Shown piece by piece: positions 56,061-64,000 of a stretch of DNA of 64,000 bases. The position numbers and the translations under genes were made by a program. Below the pieces are notes generated by a model. The model searched no databases. It saw only the letters and a list, made by a program, of their open reading frames with translations, and had not been told where the DNA came from. The DNA comes from Gammaproteobacteria bacterium (GTDB lineage Bacteria; Pseudomonadota; Gammaproteobacteria; Steroidobacterales; GCA-2729495): the NCBI GenBank assembly GCA_016874095.1, contig VGVH01000010.1, forward strand, positions 1-64,000, written 5' to 3'. Every line of letters starts with the position of its first letter. Position 1 is the first letter of the stretch.

Positions 56061-56068
56061 AGTATACT
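56061..56068. promoter_or_regulatory. Palindromic AGTATACT shared by divergent promoters
   Basis: The perfect palindrome agtatact lies midway between the two divergent starts (56048 and 56117). Read in either direction it gives TATACT, a good -10 hexamer, 13 bp from one start codon and about 49 bp from the other. It could be a bidirectional -10 box or an operator half-site. Confidence 0.4.
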
Positions 56069-56116
56069 GGCGCGCACCAAATTGCGACCGGTCAAGGCTG
56101 CCACTCAGGACCGCTC

Positions 56117-57892
56117 ATGAGAGCTTCACGACTTCGGCGAGCGAGCCTCGCCATGCTGGTCTGCGCCATTGCATTCATCGCGGGCTGTGGTCCCGTCGCA
56201 GCCGACCGCCGCGATGCCGACGTGATCGTCATCGGCGGTGGTATCGCAGGGCTGGCTGCCGCACTGGAAGCTGAGCGCCATGGCGCGCGCGTGCTGGTGA
56301 TCGAGGCAAATTCGGTTCCCGGCGGGCATGCCGTGATGGCGGGTGGCTTCGCACTCGTCGACACGCCGCTGCAACGGTCCAAGGGCCACTCCGACTCGCC
56401 GGACATCGCTTTCCGCGATCTCATGGTCTGGGGCGAGGACGCGGATGAGTGGTGGGTGCGGCACTACGTCGACAGCTCGCGCACCGAGGTCCACGACTGG
56501 CTCGCTGAGCTGGGCGTGAAGTTCTCCGTACTGCTCGATACACCCGAGGATACGGTGCCCCGCTTCCACTTCGCGGGCGGCGCAGCAGTCAACGTGGTCG
56601 TGCCAATGATCCGCGCCGCGCTGGAGACGGGTCGCATCGAGTTCCTGCTCAACACGGAGGTCACGGAAATAGTGCGTCGCGGCGGGCAGATGGACGGCGC
56701 GCAAACCCGCCGGCTGCGCGGCGACGGGAAGCACATGTATCGCGCACCGGCGCTGATCGTCGCCACGGGCGGCTACCAGAACGACCTGGATCTCGTACTG
56801 AAGACATGGCGCACTGACGTAGCCCCGCCCGCCCGGCTGCTGTCGGGCGCCGGCGAGTTCGCGCGCGGCAGCGGCCTGGAGCTGGCGGAGCGCTATGGCG
56901 CGGCCCGCAGCCGCCTCGATCACCAGGTCACCTTCATCGACGGCCTGCCCGATCCGCGTGACGCGACCGGCCGGCGCGGCTTGCTGGTCCAGAACCCGGT
57001 GGCGATGTGGGTCGACGCCACGGGGCGCCGGTTCACGAACGAGGCGGCACCGAGCAAGGTCACCGGCGAGGCCGTGCTGCGCCTGAGTCCCGCGACCCAC
57101 TGGCTCGTATTCGATTCAGCAGGAGCAAAACGCCTGCAGATCCGCGGAGCAGCGTGGCTGGGCAGAGAGACGATCGAACGCGAAATCCTCGGCAATGGCG
57201 CGCTCGTGAAGCGCGCCGACACCGTGCAGTTGCTGGCGGAGACCGCTGGCCTGCCGGTGGCGGCCCTCGTGGACTCGGTCGAACGCTTCAATCGCTTCGT
57301 CGAACAGGCGGTCGATACCGATTTCGGTCGCATCGGCCCCGGGTCCTCCGCCACCCCGCCACTGCCGATCCGCAAGCCACCGTACTACGCCTTGCAGCTG
57401 TTCCCGATGACACGCAAGAGCATGGGTGGACTGGTCGTGGATCACGAGACACGGGTGTTGGGCGGTGCCGGGCAGGTGCTCACGGGGCTCTACGCCGCCG
57501 GCGAAGTGACGGGTGTCGCCGGCATCAATGGCCGCAACGGCGGCTCCGGCACGTTCCTCGGGCCGTCGGTGCTGATGGGCCGCATGGCGGGGCGCAGCGC
57601 AGCCACACTGTCGCTGGGCGACAAGGTATTGAGGGAACCCCGGCCGGCATCCACGGCCGCGGCGACAGCGGTAGAACCAGCACCCGCCGCGAAGCCGACG
57701 GAGACCGTGGATCTCACGCCCCTGCTGGCACAGTCACGGCCGGGCTACTGGCACTTCGAGAAATCCCACGTGGTCGTCGTCGAACGCGGCCTCGACTGCA
57801 GTCGCTGCCACCGCGACGGCCGGACGCCGGGCCCTGCGGTGACGAAACCCCAGCGGCTCGTGCAACTGGGGTCCTGTCTTACCTGCCACTGA
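56117..57892 (+). CDS. Lipoprotein flavocytochrome: FAD dehydrogenase with C-terminal diheme tail
   Basis: A 591-residue exported protein. A lipobox (FIAGC) follows the signal sequence. The FAD fold VIVIGGGIAGLAAALEAE and the C-terminal GVAGINGRNGGSGTFLGPS are typical of the fumarate reductase/ketosteroid dehydrogenase family. After a Pro/Ala-rich linker (about 515-545) come two CxxCH heme sites, CSRCH and CLTCH; the second is the last five residues. It could pass electrons from a substrate or from the molybdenum hydroxylase to periplasmic carriers. Confidence 0.9.
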   Translation: MRASRLRRASLAMLVCAIAFIAGCGPVAADRRDADVIVIGGGIAGLAAALEAERHGARVLVIEANSVPGGHAVMAGGFALVDTPLQRSKGHSDSPDIAFRDLMVWGEDADEWWVRHYVDSSRTEVHDWLAELGVKFSVLLDTPEDTVPRFHFAGGAAVNVVVPMIRAALETGRIEFLLNTEVTEIVRRGGQMDGAQTRRLRGDGKHMYRAPALIVATGGYQNDLDLVLKTWRTDVAPPARLLSGAGEFARGSGLELAERYGAARSRLDHQVTFIDGLPDPRDATGRRGLLVQNPVAMWVDATGRRFTNEAAPSKVTGEAVLRLSPATHWLVFDSAGAKRLQIRGAAWLGRETIEREILGNGALVKRADTVQLLAETAGLPVAALVDSVERFNRFVEQAVDTDFGRIGPGSSATPPLPIRKPPYYALQLFPMTRKSMGGLVVDHETRVLGGAGQVLTGLYAAGEVTGVAGINGRNGGSGTFLGPSVLMGRMAGRSAATLSLGDKVLREPRPASTAAATAVEPAPAAKPTETVDLTPLLAQSRPGYWHFEKSHVVVVERGLDCSRCHRDGRTPGPAVTKPQRLVQLGSCLTCH

Positions 57893-57896
57893 GCGA

Positions 57897-58121
57897 TCAG
57901 TTCTCCGCGCCGCCGAACCGCGCTGTCGCGACCAGCGCGAACGTGCGCCGGTCCGGATGCGAGGTCATCAGCGCCCACGGGAAGATCGTGTATTGCGTGG
58001 TGCGCAGGCTCCACCCGCGCAAGTCGTCGGTGTTGGTGAAGAACGGCTGGCGGAATGCGCCGACCGGCGTGTCGTCGTCGGAGTAGTAGCCCCCCGCTTC
58101 CTCGACTCCGACCCAGCCGCA
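57897..58121 (-). pseudogene. C-terminal fragment of an unidentified protein
   Basis: Between the flavocytochrome and the MFS gene the minus strand has a coherent 74-codon reading frame bounded upstream by an in-frame TGA and with no start codon near its beginning. It reads EEAGGYYSDDDTPVGAFRQP, then TTQYTIFPWALMTSHPDRRTF and ends GGAEN. It looks like the tail of an exported or surface protein, but I cannot name the family. It is absent from the ORF track and is best seen as a remnant. Confidence 0.5.
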
Positions 58122-58175
58122 TCATACGCCGGCGTATCCCGGGGTGACAGGGCGACCGCGACCGCGCCCGCATCC

Positions 58176-58184
58176 TGCTAGCAT
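58176..58184 (+). promoter_or_regulatory. Putative extended -10 box for the MFS gene
   Basis: TGCTAGCAT (TG-n plus TAGCAT) lies 30 bp before ATG 58215, matching boxes at 21409 and 40331 in form and spacing. Confidence 0.38.
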
Positions 58185-58214
58185 CGCGTGCGGCAATTTC
58201 GCGGAGCGGACAGC

Positions 58215-59567
58215 ATGAAGGAGCGGGACACGACGCAGGCTGGAGCGGGCTATCCGCCGACCGCCTATGCCTGGTACGTCGTCGGCGTGCTCACGCTGGC
58301 TTACATCGTGTCGTTCCTCGACCGCCAGATACTGGCGCTGCTGATCCAGCCGATCCGCCAGGACCTCGGCCTGTCGGATACGCAGATCAGCCTGCTCGGC
58401 GGTTTTGCCTTCGCGCTGTTCTACACGCTGCTCGGCATTCCCATCGGGCGACTCGCTGACAGACGCAGTCGCCGCACCATCATCGCCGTCGGCGCCACGC
58501 TCTGGTGCATGATGACCGCGGCCTGCGGACTCGCGCGGAACTTCTGGCAGCTGTTCCTGGCGCGCGTGGGAGTCGGGGTCGGCGAAGCGACGCTGAATCC
58601 AAGCGCGCTATCGCTCATCAGCGACTATTTCCCGCGCTCGCAGCGCGGCCGTGCCATCGGCGTCTACAATATGGGCATCTCGCTCGGCGTCGGGCTCGCC
58701 AACATCGTCGGCGCCTGGGCGATCGACGTGCTCGGCGATGGGACGACGGGACCCTTCGCCGGCACGCTGAAGCCGTGGCAGACGGTTTTCGTCCTGGTCG
58801 GACTGCCGGGTCTCGTCGTCGCATTGCTGATGCTCACGGTACGCGAACCGAGACGACAGGACCTGCTGCAGGCCTCGGGCGAAGACGGCATGAGCCTGGC
58901 GGACACCTGGCGGTACCTGCGCAAGCGCTGGCGGACCTATGCCACGCATTTCATCGGCATGTCGGTCGCGACCGTCATCGGCTACGGTTTCTTCCTCTGG
59001 GTGCCGACGCTCTTCGTCCGCAGCTGGGGCTGGACCATTCCCGAAGCCGGCTACACCTACGGGATGACGCTGCTCGTCACCGGTCCCATAGGCGTGCTGC
59101 TGGGCGGCTGGATCGCCGATCGCCTCTACCAGCGCGGCTACGCCGATGCGCTGATGCGCACCTGCGTCGCGACCGGTGTCTTCGTCTTCGTGCCGGCGTC
59201 GGTCCTGATGCCGCTCATGCCTTCGACGAACGGCGTGATCGCGCTGCTGGCGCTGTCGAACATGGGCGGCGCACTGATGACCGCGACGGGCGTCGCGGCG
59301 TTGATGATGCTCACGCCTAACGAGATGCGCGGACAGGTGACGGCCGCCTTCTATTTCGTGATCAGTGCGCTGGGCATGACTGTCGGGCCGACGGCCGTCG
59401 CACTGATCACGGACTACGGTTTCGGCGACGACGCTGCCCTTCCCTATTCCATCGCCTGGATGGCCGCTGGTGCCGGGGTCGTAGGCCTCACCTCGCTCGT
59501 GGCGAATCTGCGGCTCTACCGGGCCGGTGTCATCGAAGTCGAAAGCCGATTGCGCAACGCGTCCTAG
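58215..59567 (+). CDS. MFS transporter, spinster-like (paralogue of 8089)
   Basis: A 450-residue permease with 12 predicted helices. ATG 58215 has GGAG eight bases upstream; the track start adds nine residues. FLDRQILALL, GRLADRRSRR and RVGVGVGEATLNPSA match the same motifs in the MFS protein at 8089, so the two are paralogues. Its 3' end overlaps the convergent indolepyruvate oxidoreductase gene by 4 bp. The substrate is unknown. Confidence 0.92.
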   Translation: MKERDTTQAGAGYPPTAYAWYVVGVLTLAYIVSFLDRQILALLIQPIRQDLGLSDTQISLLGGFAFALFYTLLGIPIGRLADRRSRRTIIAVGATLWCMMTAACGLARNFWQLFLARVGVGVGEATLNPSALSLISDYFPRSQRGRAIGVYNMGISLGVGLANIVGAWAIDVLGDGTTGPFAGTLKPWQTVFVLVGLPGLVVALLMLTVREPRRQDLLQASGEDGMSLADTWRYLRKRWRTYATHFIGMSVATVIGYGFFLWVPTLFVRSWGWTIPEAGYTYGMTLLVTGPIGVLLGGWIADRLYQRGYADALMRTCVATGVFVFVPASVLMPLMPSTNGVIALLALSNMGGALMTATGVAALMMLTPNEMRGQVTAAFYFVISALGMTVGPTAVALITDYGFGDDAALPYSIAWMAAGAGVVGLTSLVANLRLYRAGVIEVESRLRNAS

Positions 59568-62500
59568 GAAGTTGCCGCCGCAGGCTGCCGCCGGAACCGG
59601 GCAAGCAACCGGGCCCTGGTGAGTCGTGCCGCAGTCGCCGCTTCGGCCTTGACCGGACCGTAGCCCTTTATGTCGCGCGTGAAGCCGGCCAGCGCGACAG
59701 CGTCGCCATGATTGCCGGCCGCCAGCGCCGCGACGATTTCTTCCACCACTGATTCGTATTCGCCGATCAGCTCCCGCTCGAGCCGGCGATCGGCCGTGTA
59801 ACCGAAGGGGTCGAACGGCGTGCCACGCAGGAACCGCAGGCGCCTGAGGACCCGGAACAGCGGCAGGATCCACGCACCGATGCGTCGCTTGCGTGGCCTT
59901 CCCGCGACGGGATCGTGCCGCGCCAGGCCGGGCGGCGCGAGATGGAAGTTCAGGCGGAAATCACCCGACATGGCCTCGCGGATCTTCTGCAGGAAATCGT
60001 GCGAGCTGAGCAGTCGCGCCACTTCGTACTCATCCTTGTAGGCCAGTACCCGGAAGTACTCTTCCGCCACGGCGACGGCGAGCGGGCCACCGGCCGCGCC
60101 GGTGACGCGCCGCTCCGTGGCTTCGGTGAGCTGCACCAGGCTCTCGTAGCGATGCGCCAGCGCTTCGTCCTGGTAGGCCTCGAGGAATCCGGCGCGCCGC
60201 GCGACCATTGCCTTGAAGCCACCGCTCTCGCGACGCGTTGACTCGAGACCCGCGGCGGCGGCAACAGCCGCGGGATTGGAGGCCGCCAGCCGGCCCCAGC
60301 GGAACGCCGCGGTATTGCGTTCCACCGCGACACCGTTCAAGCGGATCGCTTCCAGCACCGCTTCTTCCGCCAGCGGAACCGCACCCTTTTGCCAGGCGGC
60401 GCCGAGCAGCAGGAAATTCGTCGCGATGGAGTCGCCGACCAGCGCCTGCGTGAGCCGCGCTGCGGGCAGCACCGTCAGCGCGCCTGGTGCCAGCGCGTCT
60501 TCCAGCACGCCTTCCAGGGTGGCTACCGGAACCTGCACATCGCGATCGTGGATGAAACTCGACGGCAGGTCCGCATCGACGTTCACCAGCGCCAGGCTGC
60601 GTCCGAACGCCAGCCGGCTCATCGCCTCGGCGCCGGTTGCCACGAGCAGGTCTCCGCCGATCAGCAGATCCGCTTCAGCCGCCGGGATCCGCGGCGTATG
60701 CACGATGTCTTCGGAGCGGCCGATACGCACGTGGCTCATGACGGCGCCGAACTTCTGCGCGAGACCGGTCTGGTCCATCGTCACGGCGTAGCGCCCATCC
60801 AGATGCGCAGCCATGCCGAGCACGGCGCTCAGCGTGACGACGCCGGTACCGCCGACGCCGGCGATCACGATGCCGTGCGCTTGGCGCAGTACGGGCAGCT
60901 GCGGCGCAGGCAGGCCAGCCACGTCCGGCTGGCGCACCGGGGGCACGCGCAGTTCGCCCCCGGACACGGTGACGAAGCTCGGGCAGAAGCCATTCACGCA
61001 GGACAGATCGCTGTTGCAGCTGTCCTGGTTGATCGTGCGCTTGCGACCGAAATCGGTCTCGAGCGGCGCCACACTGAGACAGTTCGATGCCAGGCCGCAG
61101 TCGCCGCAACCTTCGCAGACCAGCTCGTTGATAAAAGCCCGCTCGGCAACCGCCGGCAGTTTGCCGCGTTTGCGGCGCCTGCGCTTCTCGGTGGCGCACA
61201 TCTGCGCGTAGATCAGCACGGTAACGCCCTTGATCTCCCGCAGCTGCAACTGCACCGCTTCCAGCTCGTCGCGGTGATGGAACGTCACGCCCGCCGGGAA
61301 GAGATGCCGTTCGCCGACAGCATCGGGGTCGTCGCTGACGATCGCAATACGGCCGATGCCCTCGGCGTCGAGCTGCCGCGCGATGCTCGCCACCGTCAAC
61401 CTGCCGTCGACGGGCTGACCGCCGGTCATCGCCACCGCATCGTTGTCGAGCAGCTTGTAGGTGATGTTGACTCCGGCAGCGACAGCCGCGCGGATGGCGA
61501 GCAGCCCCGAGTGGAAGTAGGTGCCGTCACCGAGGTTCTGGAACACATGCGGCGTCGCGGTGAACGGTGCCTGGCCGATCCACGAGACGCCTTCGCCGCC
61601 CATCTGCGTGAAGGTCTCGGTGGAGCGATCCATCCACTGCGCCATGTAGTGGCAGCCTATGCCCGCCATGGCCCGGCTCCCGTCCGGAACGCGCGTGGAG
61701 GTATTGTGCGGACAGCCGGAACAGAAGTACGGCTGCCGCTCGAGAGCGGACGTGGCCGTCGCGAGCGGCGCCTGTGGCCTGCCGAGCGCCGCCAGTCGCG
61801 CGGTCATCCGCTCGCTCGAGTGAAAACGCGCGATGCGCGCACCGATCACGCGCGCGATGAGACCCGCGGTCAGCTCGCCCGCAGGCGGCAACAGCCACTG
61901 GCGGTCCTCGTCGAACTTGCCGATGACACGAGGCCGCGTCACCGGATCCCAGTTGTAGAGCTGTGACTCGAGCTGCGACTCGATGATCGAGCGCTTCTCC
62001 TCGACCACGAGGACTTCCTCCAGTCCGCGTGCGAAGGCCTTCACGCCGACGGCCTCCAGCGGCCACGGCATGCCGACCTTGTAGAGGCGCAGACCGATGT
62101 CCGAGGCGACACGTGCGTCGATCCCCAGGTCGTCGAGCGCCTGGCGAACGTCGAGGTAGCTCTTGCCGGTGGTGATGATGCCGAAGCGGGCCCGCGGGCT
62201 GTCGAATACCAGCCGGTCGACGTTGTTGGCAGCCGCGAATGCCAGCGCCGCCTGTACCTTGTGCCGCTGCAGCCGCAATTCCTGCTCGAGCGGCCGGTCG
62301 GGCCAGCGGATGCCGAGACCGCCGAGCGGCATCGTGTAGCCGACCGGCTGCACGATGCGCACCCGCTGCACGTCGGCGTCCACGGTCCCGGAGGAGTCCA
62401 TCAGCTCCGACGTCGTCTTCAGCGCGACCCAGCAACCGCTGTAACGGGACATCGCCCAGCCGATCACGCCGAAATCGAGCAGGTCCTGCAACCCGGCCGG

Positions 62501-63016
62501 ATGCAGCACGGGCATCATCGATGCGACGAAAACGTGTTCGCTCTGGTGCGGCAGCGTCGACGAACGTGCAGCGTGATCGTCGCCGGCGATGGCGAGTACG
62601 CCGCCCCAGTTGGCGGTGCCGGCCGCGTTGGCGTGGCGGAGCACGTCGCCGCTGCGATCGACGCCCGGCCCCTTGCCGTACCACATGCCGAACACGCCGT
62701 CGTAGGTGGCGCCCGGGAACAGGCCGACCTGCTGGCTACCCCACAGCGCGGTGGCCGCGAGGTCTTCGTTCACGGCGGCCTGGAAACGGACGTGGTGCTC
62801 CTCGAGGTGCGTGCGCGCGCGCCACAGCTGCTGGTCGAGCCCGCCGAGAGGCGAGCCGCGGTAGCCGGTCACGAGGCCCGCGGTGTTGCGGCCATCGGCA
62901 AGGTCGCGCCGCCGCTGCACGAGCAGCAACCGCACGAGCGCCTGCAGCCCGGTCAGGTAGACCATGCCGGAGGCGCGGGTGTATTTGTCCTCGAGGCTGG
63001 TGACTCGCTGCAACAT
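59564..63016 (-). CDS. Indolepyruvate ferredoxin oxidoreductase, single-chain form
   Basis: A 1150-residue thiamine-diphosphate enzyme oxidatively decarboxylating aryl- or branched 2-oxo acids to acyl-CoA. The order is an N-terminal pyrimidine-binding domain (TGYRGSPLGGLDQQLW), a TPP-binding region (GIGCHYMAQWMDR, MGGEGVSWIG, GDGTYFHSG), ferredoxin-like cysteines (CEGCGDC, CNSDLSCVNGFC) and the gamma-type domain (GVGGTGVVTLSAVLG). Separate IorA and IorB subunits of archaea are fused here, as usual in Proteobacteria. No regulator of aromatic amino acid breakdown is nearby. Confidence 0.94.
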   Translation of the reverse strand: MLQRVTSLEDKYTRASGMVYLTGLQALVRLLLVQRRRDLADGRNTAGLVTGYRGSPLGGLDQQLWRARTHLEEHHVRFQAAVNEDLAATALWGSQQVGLFPGATYDGVFGMWYGKGPGVDRSGDVLRHANAAGTANWGGVLAIAGDDHAARSSTLPHQSEHVFVASMMPVLHPAGLQDLLDFGVIGWAMSRYSGCWVALKTTSELMDSSGTVDADVQRVRIVQPVGYTMPLGGLGIRWPDRPLEQELRLQRHKVQAALAFAAANNVDRLVFDSPRARFGIITTGKSYLDVRQALDDLGIDARVASDIGLRLYKVGMPWPLEAVGVKAFARGLEEVLVVEEKRSIIESQLESQLYNWDPVTRPRVIGKFDEDRQWLLPPAGELTAGLIARVIGARIARFHSSERMTARLAALGRPQAPLATATSALERQPYFCSGCPHNTSTRVPDGSRAMAGIGCHYMAQWMDRSTETFTQMGGEGVSWIGQAPFTATPHVFQNLGDGTYFHSGLLAIRAAVAAGVNITYKLLDNDAVAMTGGQPVDGRLTVASIARQLDAEGIGRIAIVSDDPDAVGERHLFPAGVTFHHRDELEAVQLQLREIKGVTVLIYAQMCATEKRRRRKRGKLPAVAERAFINELVCEGCGDCGLASNCLSVAPLETDFGRKRTINQDSCNSDLSCVNGFCPSFVTVSGGELRVPPVRQPDVAGLPAPQLPVLRQAHGIVIAGVGGTGVVTLSAVLGMAAHLDGRYAVTMDQTGLAQKFGAVMSHVRIGRSEDIVHTPRIPAAEADLLIGGDLLVATGAEAMSRLAFGRSLALVNVDADLPSSFIHDRDVQVPVATLEGVLEDALAPGALTVLPAARLTQALVGDSIATNFLLLGAAWQKGAVPLAEEAVLEAIRLNGVAVERNTAAFRWGRLAASNPAAVAAAAGLESTRRESGGFKAMVARRAGFLEAYQDEALAHRYESLVQLTEATERRVTGAAGGPLAVAVAEEYFRVLAYKDEYEVARLLSSHDFLQKIREAMSGDFRLNFHLAPPGLARHDPVAGRPRKRRIGAWILPLFRVLRRLRFLRGTPFDPFGYTADRRLERELIGEYESVVEEIVAALAAGNHGDAVALAGFTRDIKGYGPVKAEAATAARLTRARLLARFRRQPAAATS

Positions 63017-63047
63017 GGGCCGCCCGACCCGTCGGTTGCGCCCTAGC

Positions 63048-64000
63048 CTACTCCAAAGCCGCCCGGGCCGCGGCCTCGGCGAGCGCGCGCTGCGACTCGA
63101 GCGATTCGGCGGCGCGCAGCTGGCTCTCGGCGCGCACCTGGTTATGGTGGCTGCGCGAGGTGAAGCGCACCGGGTCCCAGCCGAAATAGCTTTCGTTCAG
63201 CGCATCGGCGCAGAAACGGGCCGCCAGTTCAATGTAGATCGTGGCGATTGCCGGCACGATCGCCGCCGCCTCCGCCGGTTCGAGACGATTGCCGGCGGCA
63301 TATCCCCGCAGCCCCGCTGCGAGAAGCTCGACGGCGAATCCGGAACGGGCGTCGTCCTCTCCACCCGGGTTGCACCAGGAACGGAATGCGTCGCCGAGTT
63401 CGAGCGGCAACGACATGGGCGCGATCGTGTCGAGGTCGATGAGACAGATCGCGTGGCGCCCGTCGCCGGAGAACAGGATGTTGTTGGCTTTCGGGTCGCC
63501 GTGGACGATGCGCTCGGCTGTCGCGGGCAACGCGGGCAGGCGCGCGGCGGCGGCGAGGATACGCGCGGCCTGGGGCGCGATGTCGCCATGGCGCGGGTGG
63601 CCTCGCCGTGCATCGACCGCCTGCCGGAGCCCCGCCAGGTGACGCTGCGTGTCGTGGACACCCAGGCGGCGCGCACGAAACTCGTGCTTCAGGTCGCGCA
63701 GCGCATGGTGGAACCTTCCGAGCAGCAGGCCGGCCTCGCGCGCCTGATCGGGCGCTGAGAGTCGCTGTAGCGAGTGCCCGTCGACCCAGGTCAGCGCCCT
63801 CCAGACTGCGTCGCCTTCGCGATGCCAGGCTTCGCCCGCGTCGGTGCGCAGGAGCAGCGGTGTCGTTACGCCCCGCGCGGCGAGGTGGCGCGTTATCGCA
63901 TCGATGTCCTCGTTTACCTCGGGCGCGAACAGCGGATTCAACCGCTGCAGCACGAAGCGCCCCCGCGACGGATGCTCGACCAGCAGGGTCTGGTTGATGA
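63048..64000 (-). CDS. Aminoglycoside phosphotransferase/choline kinase-like protein (5' end outside window)
   Basis: The frame runs to the window edge; the track start (63953) is internal, since INQTLLVEHPSRGRFVLQRL continues upstream. The visible part has about 317 codons. Motifs of the APH family are HGDPKANNILF (Brenner-type catalytic loop) and CLIDLDTIAPM (metal-binding Asp). It most likely phosphorylates a small alcohol or sugar. It lies 31 bp before the indolepyruvate oxidoreductase gene on the same strand and may share its transcript. Confidence 0.88.
   Translation of the reverse strand, partial: INQTLLVEHPSRGRFVLQRLNPLFAPEVNEDIDAITRHLAARGVTTPLLLRTDAGEAWHREGDAVWRALTWVDGHSLQRLSAPDQAREAGLLLGRFHHALRDLKHEFRARRLGVHDTQRHLAGLRQAVDARRGHPRHGDIAPQAARILAAAARLPALPATAERIVHGDPKANNILFSGDGRHAICLIDLDTIAPMSLPLELGDAFRSWCNPGGEDDARSGFAVELLAAGLRGYAAGNRLEPAEAAAIVPAIATIYIELAARFCADALNESYFGWDPVRFTSRSHHNQVRAESQLRAAESLESQRALAEAAARAALE

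Noticed and set aside
59564-59567. 4-bp convergent overlap of MFS and indolepyruvate oxidoreductase genes as a regulatory site
   Set aside because: Short convergent overlaps are common in this compact genome (also at 37090-37093) and show no added signal.

Overview
The window is high-GC DNA with dense, often overlapping genes, frequent GTG/TTG starts and AGGAG-type ribosome binding sites. The gene content (GlyGly-CTERM protease, S46 dipeptidyl peptidase, single-chain indolepyruvate oxidoreductase, CrtYIB carotenoid genes, FadD/ACAD lipid enzymes) suggests an environmental gammaproteobacterium, perhaps near Xanthomonadales/Steroidobacterales. That placement is inferred from gene style, not from a marker gene. 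No rRNA, tRNA, CRISPR array or intact transposase gene was seen. Most long ORFs in the supplied track are antisense shadows of real genes.

Layout. 1-9.4 kb: an incomplete secreted kelch/Ig/lyase-like protein, a methyltransferase, a subtilase, PhhB, an aldehyde dehydrogenase, an MFS remnant and an MFS transporter. 9.4-21.3 kb: one long minus-strand operon of three lipoproteins, a transmembrane Ser/Thr kinase, an FHA-like/PEGA/FGE protein, a small exported protein, an ExbB/TolQ-like channel, an actin-fold-plus-FHA protein and two vWA proteins with near-identical N-terminal membrane helices. I read this as an undescribed candidate envelope machine. The two vWA proteins have the topology expected of TolR/ExbD/MotB-like partners of the channel. 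21.4-26.5 kb: MaoC hydratase, enoyl-CoA hydratase, acyl-CoA ligase and S46 peptidase.

26.6-34.8 kb is an isoprenoid/carotenoid locus. A fused HMG-CoA reductase-mevalonate kinase, Idi and an SDR point right. A thioredoxin-like protein, CrtY, CrtI and CrtB point left, and a deleted ABC transporter lies between the two arms. HMG-CoA synthase, phosphomevalonate kinase, diphosphomevalonate decarboxylase and GGPP synthase are not in the window. 34.9-43.7 kb is housekeeping: Hsp20 with a sigma-32-like promoter, a PLP gamma-lyase/synthase, ACAD, a PuuA-like ligase, a RidA-family gene with an internal deletion, PurU, DAHP synthase and an SMP-30-like propeller.

43.7-57.9 kb looks catabolic. It has a Tat-signal SDR, two paralogous Rieske oxygenases, an MFS transporter, two paralogous bicupins, a 96-residue unknown, an allantoinase-like deacetylase, an isochorismatase-family amidase, a 200-residue unknown with a decayed copy in front, an orphan molybdenum hydroxylase and a lipoprotein flavocytochrome. 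This enzyme set would fit breakdown of an N-heterocycle or amide, but the substrate is unknown. Four consecutive proteins carry Lys/Ala-rich tails. The right end has an MFS transporter, an indolepyruvate oxidoreductase and a partial phosphotransferase.

Short mobile-looking inverted repeats lie exactly at 3' gene ends (about 3.1, 41.5, 44.5 and 53.7 kb), and in two cases the repeat itself supplies the stop codon. Several genes are decayed by deletion (MFS, ABC, RidA, the 200-residue family and an unidentified tail at 57.9 kb).
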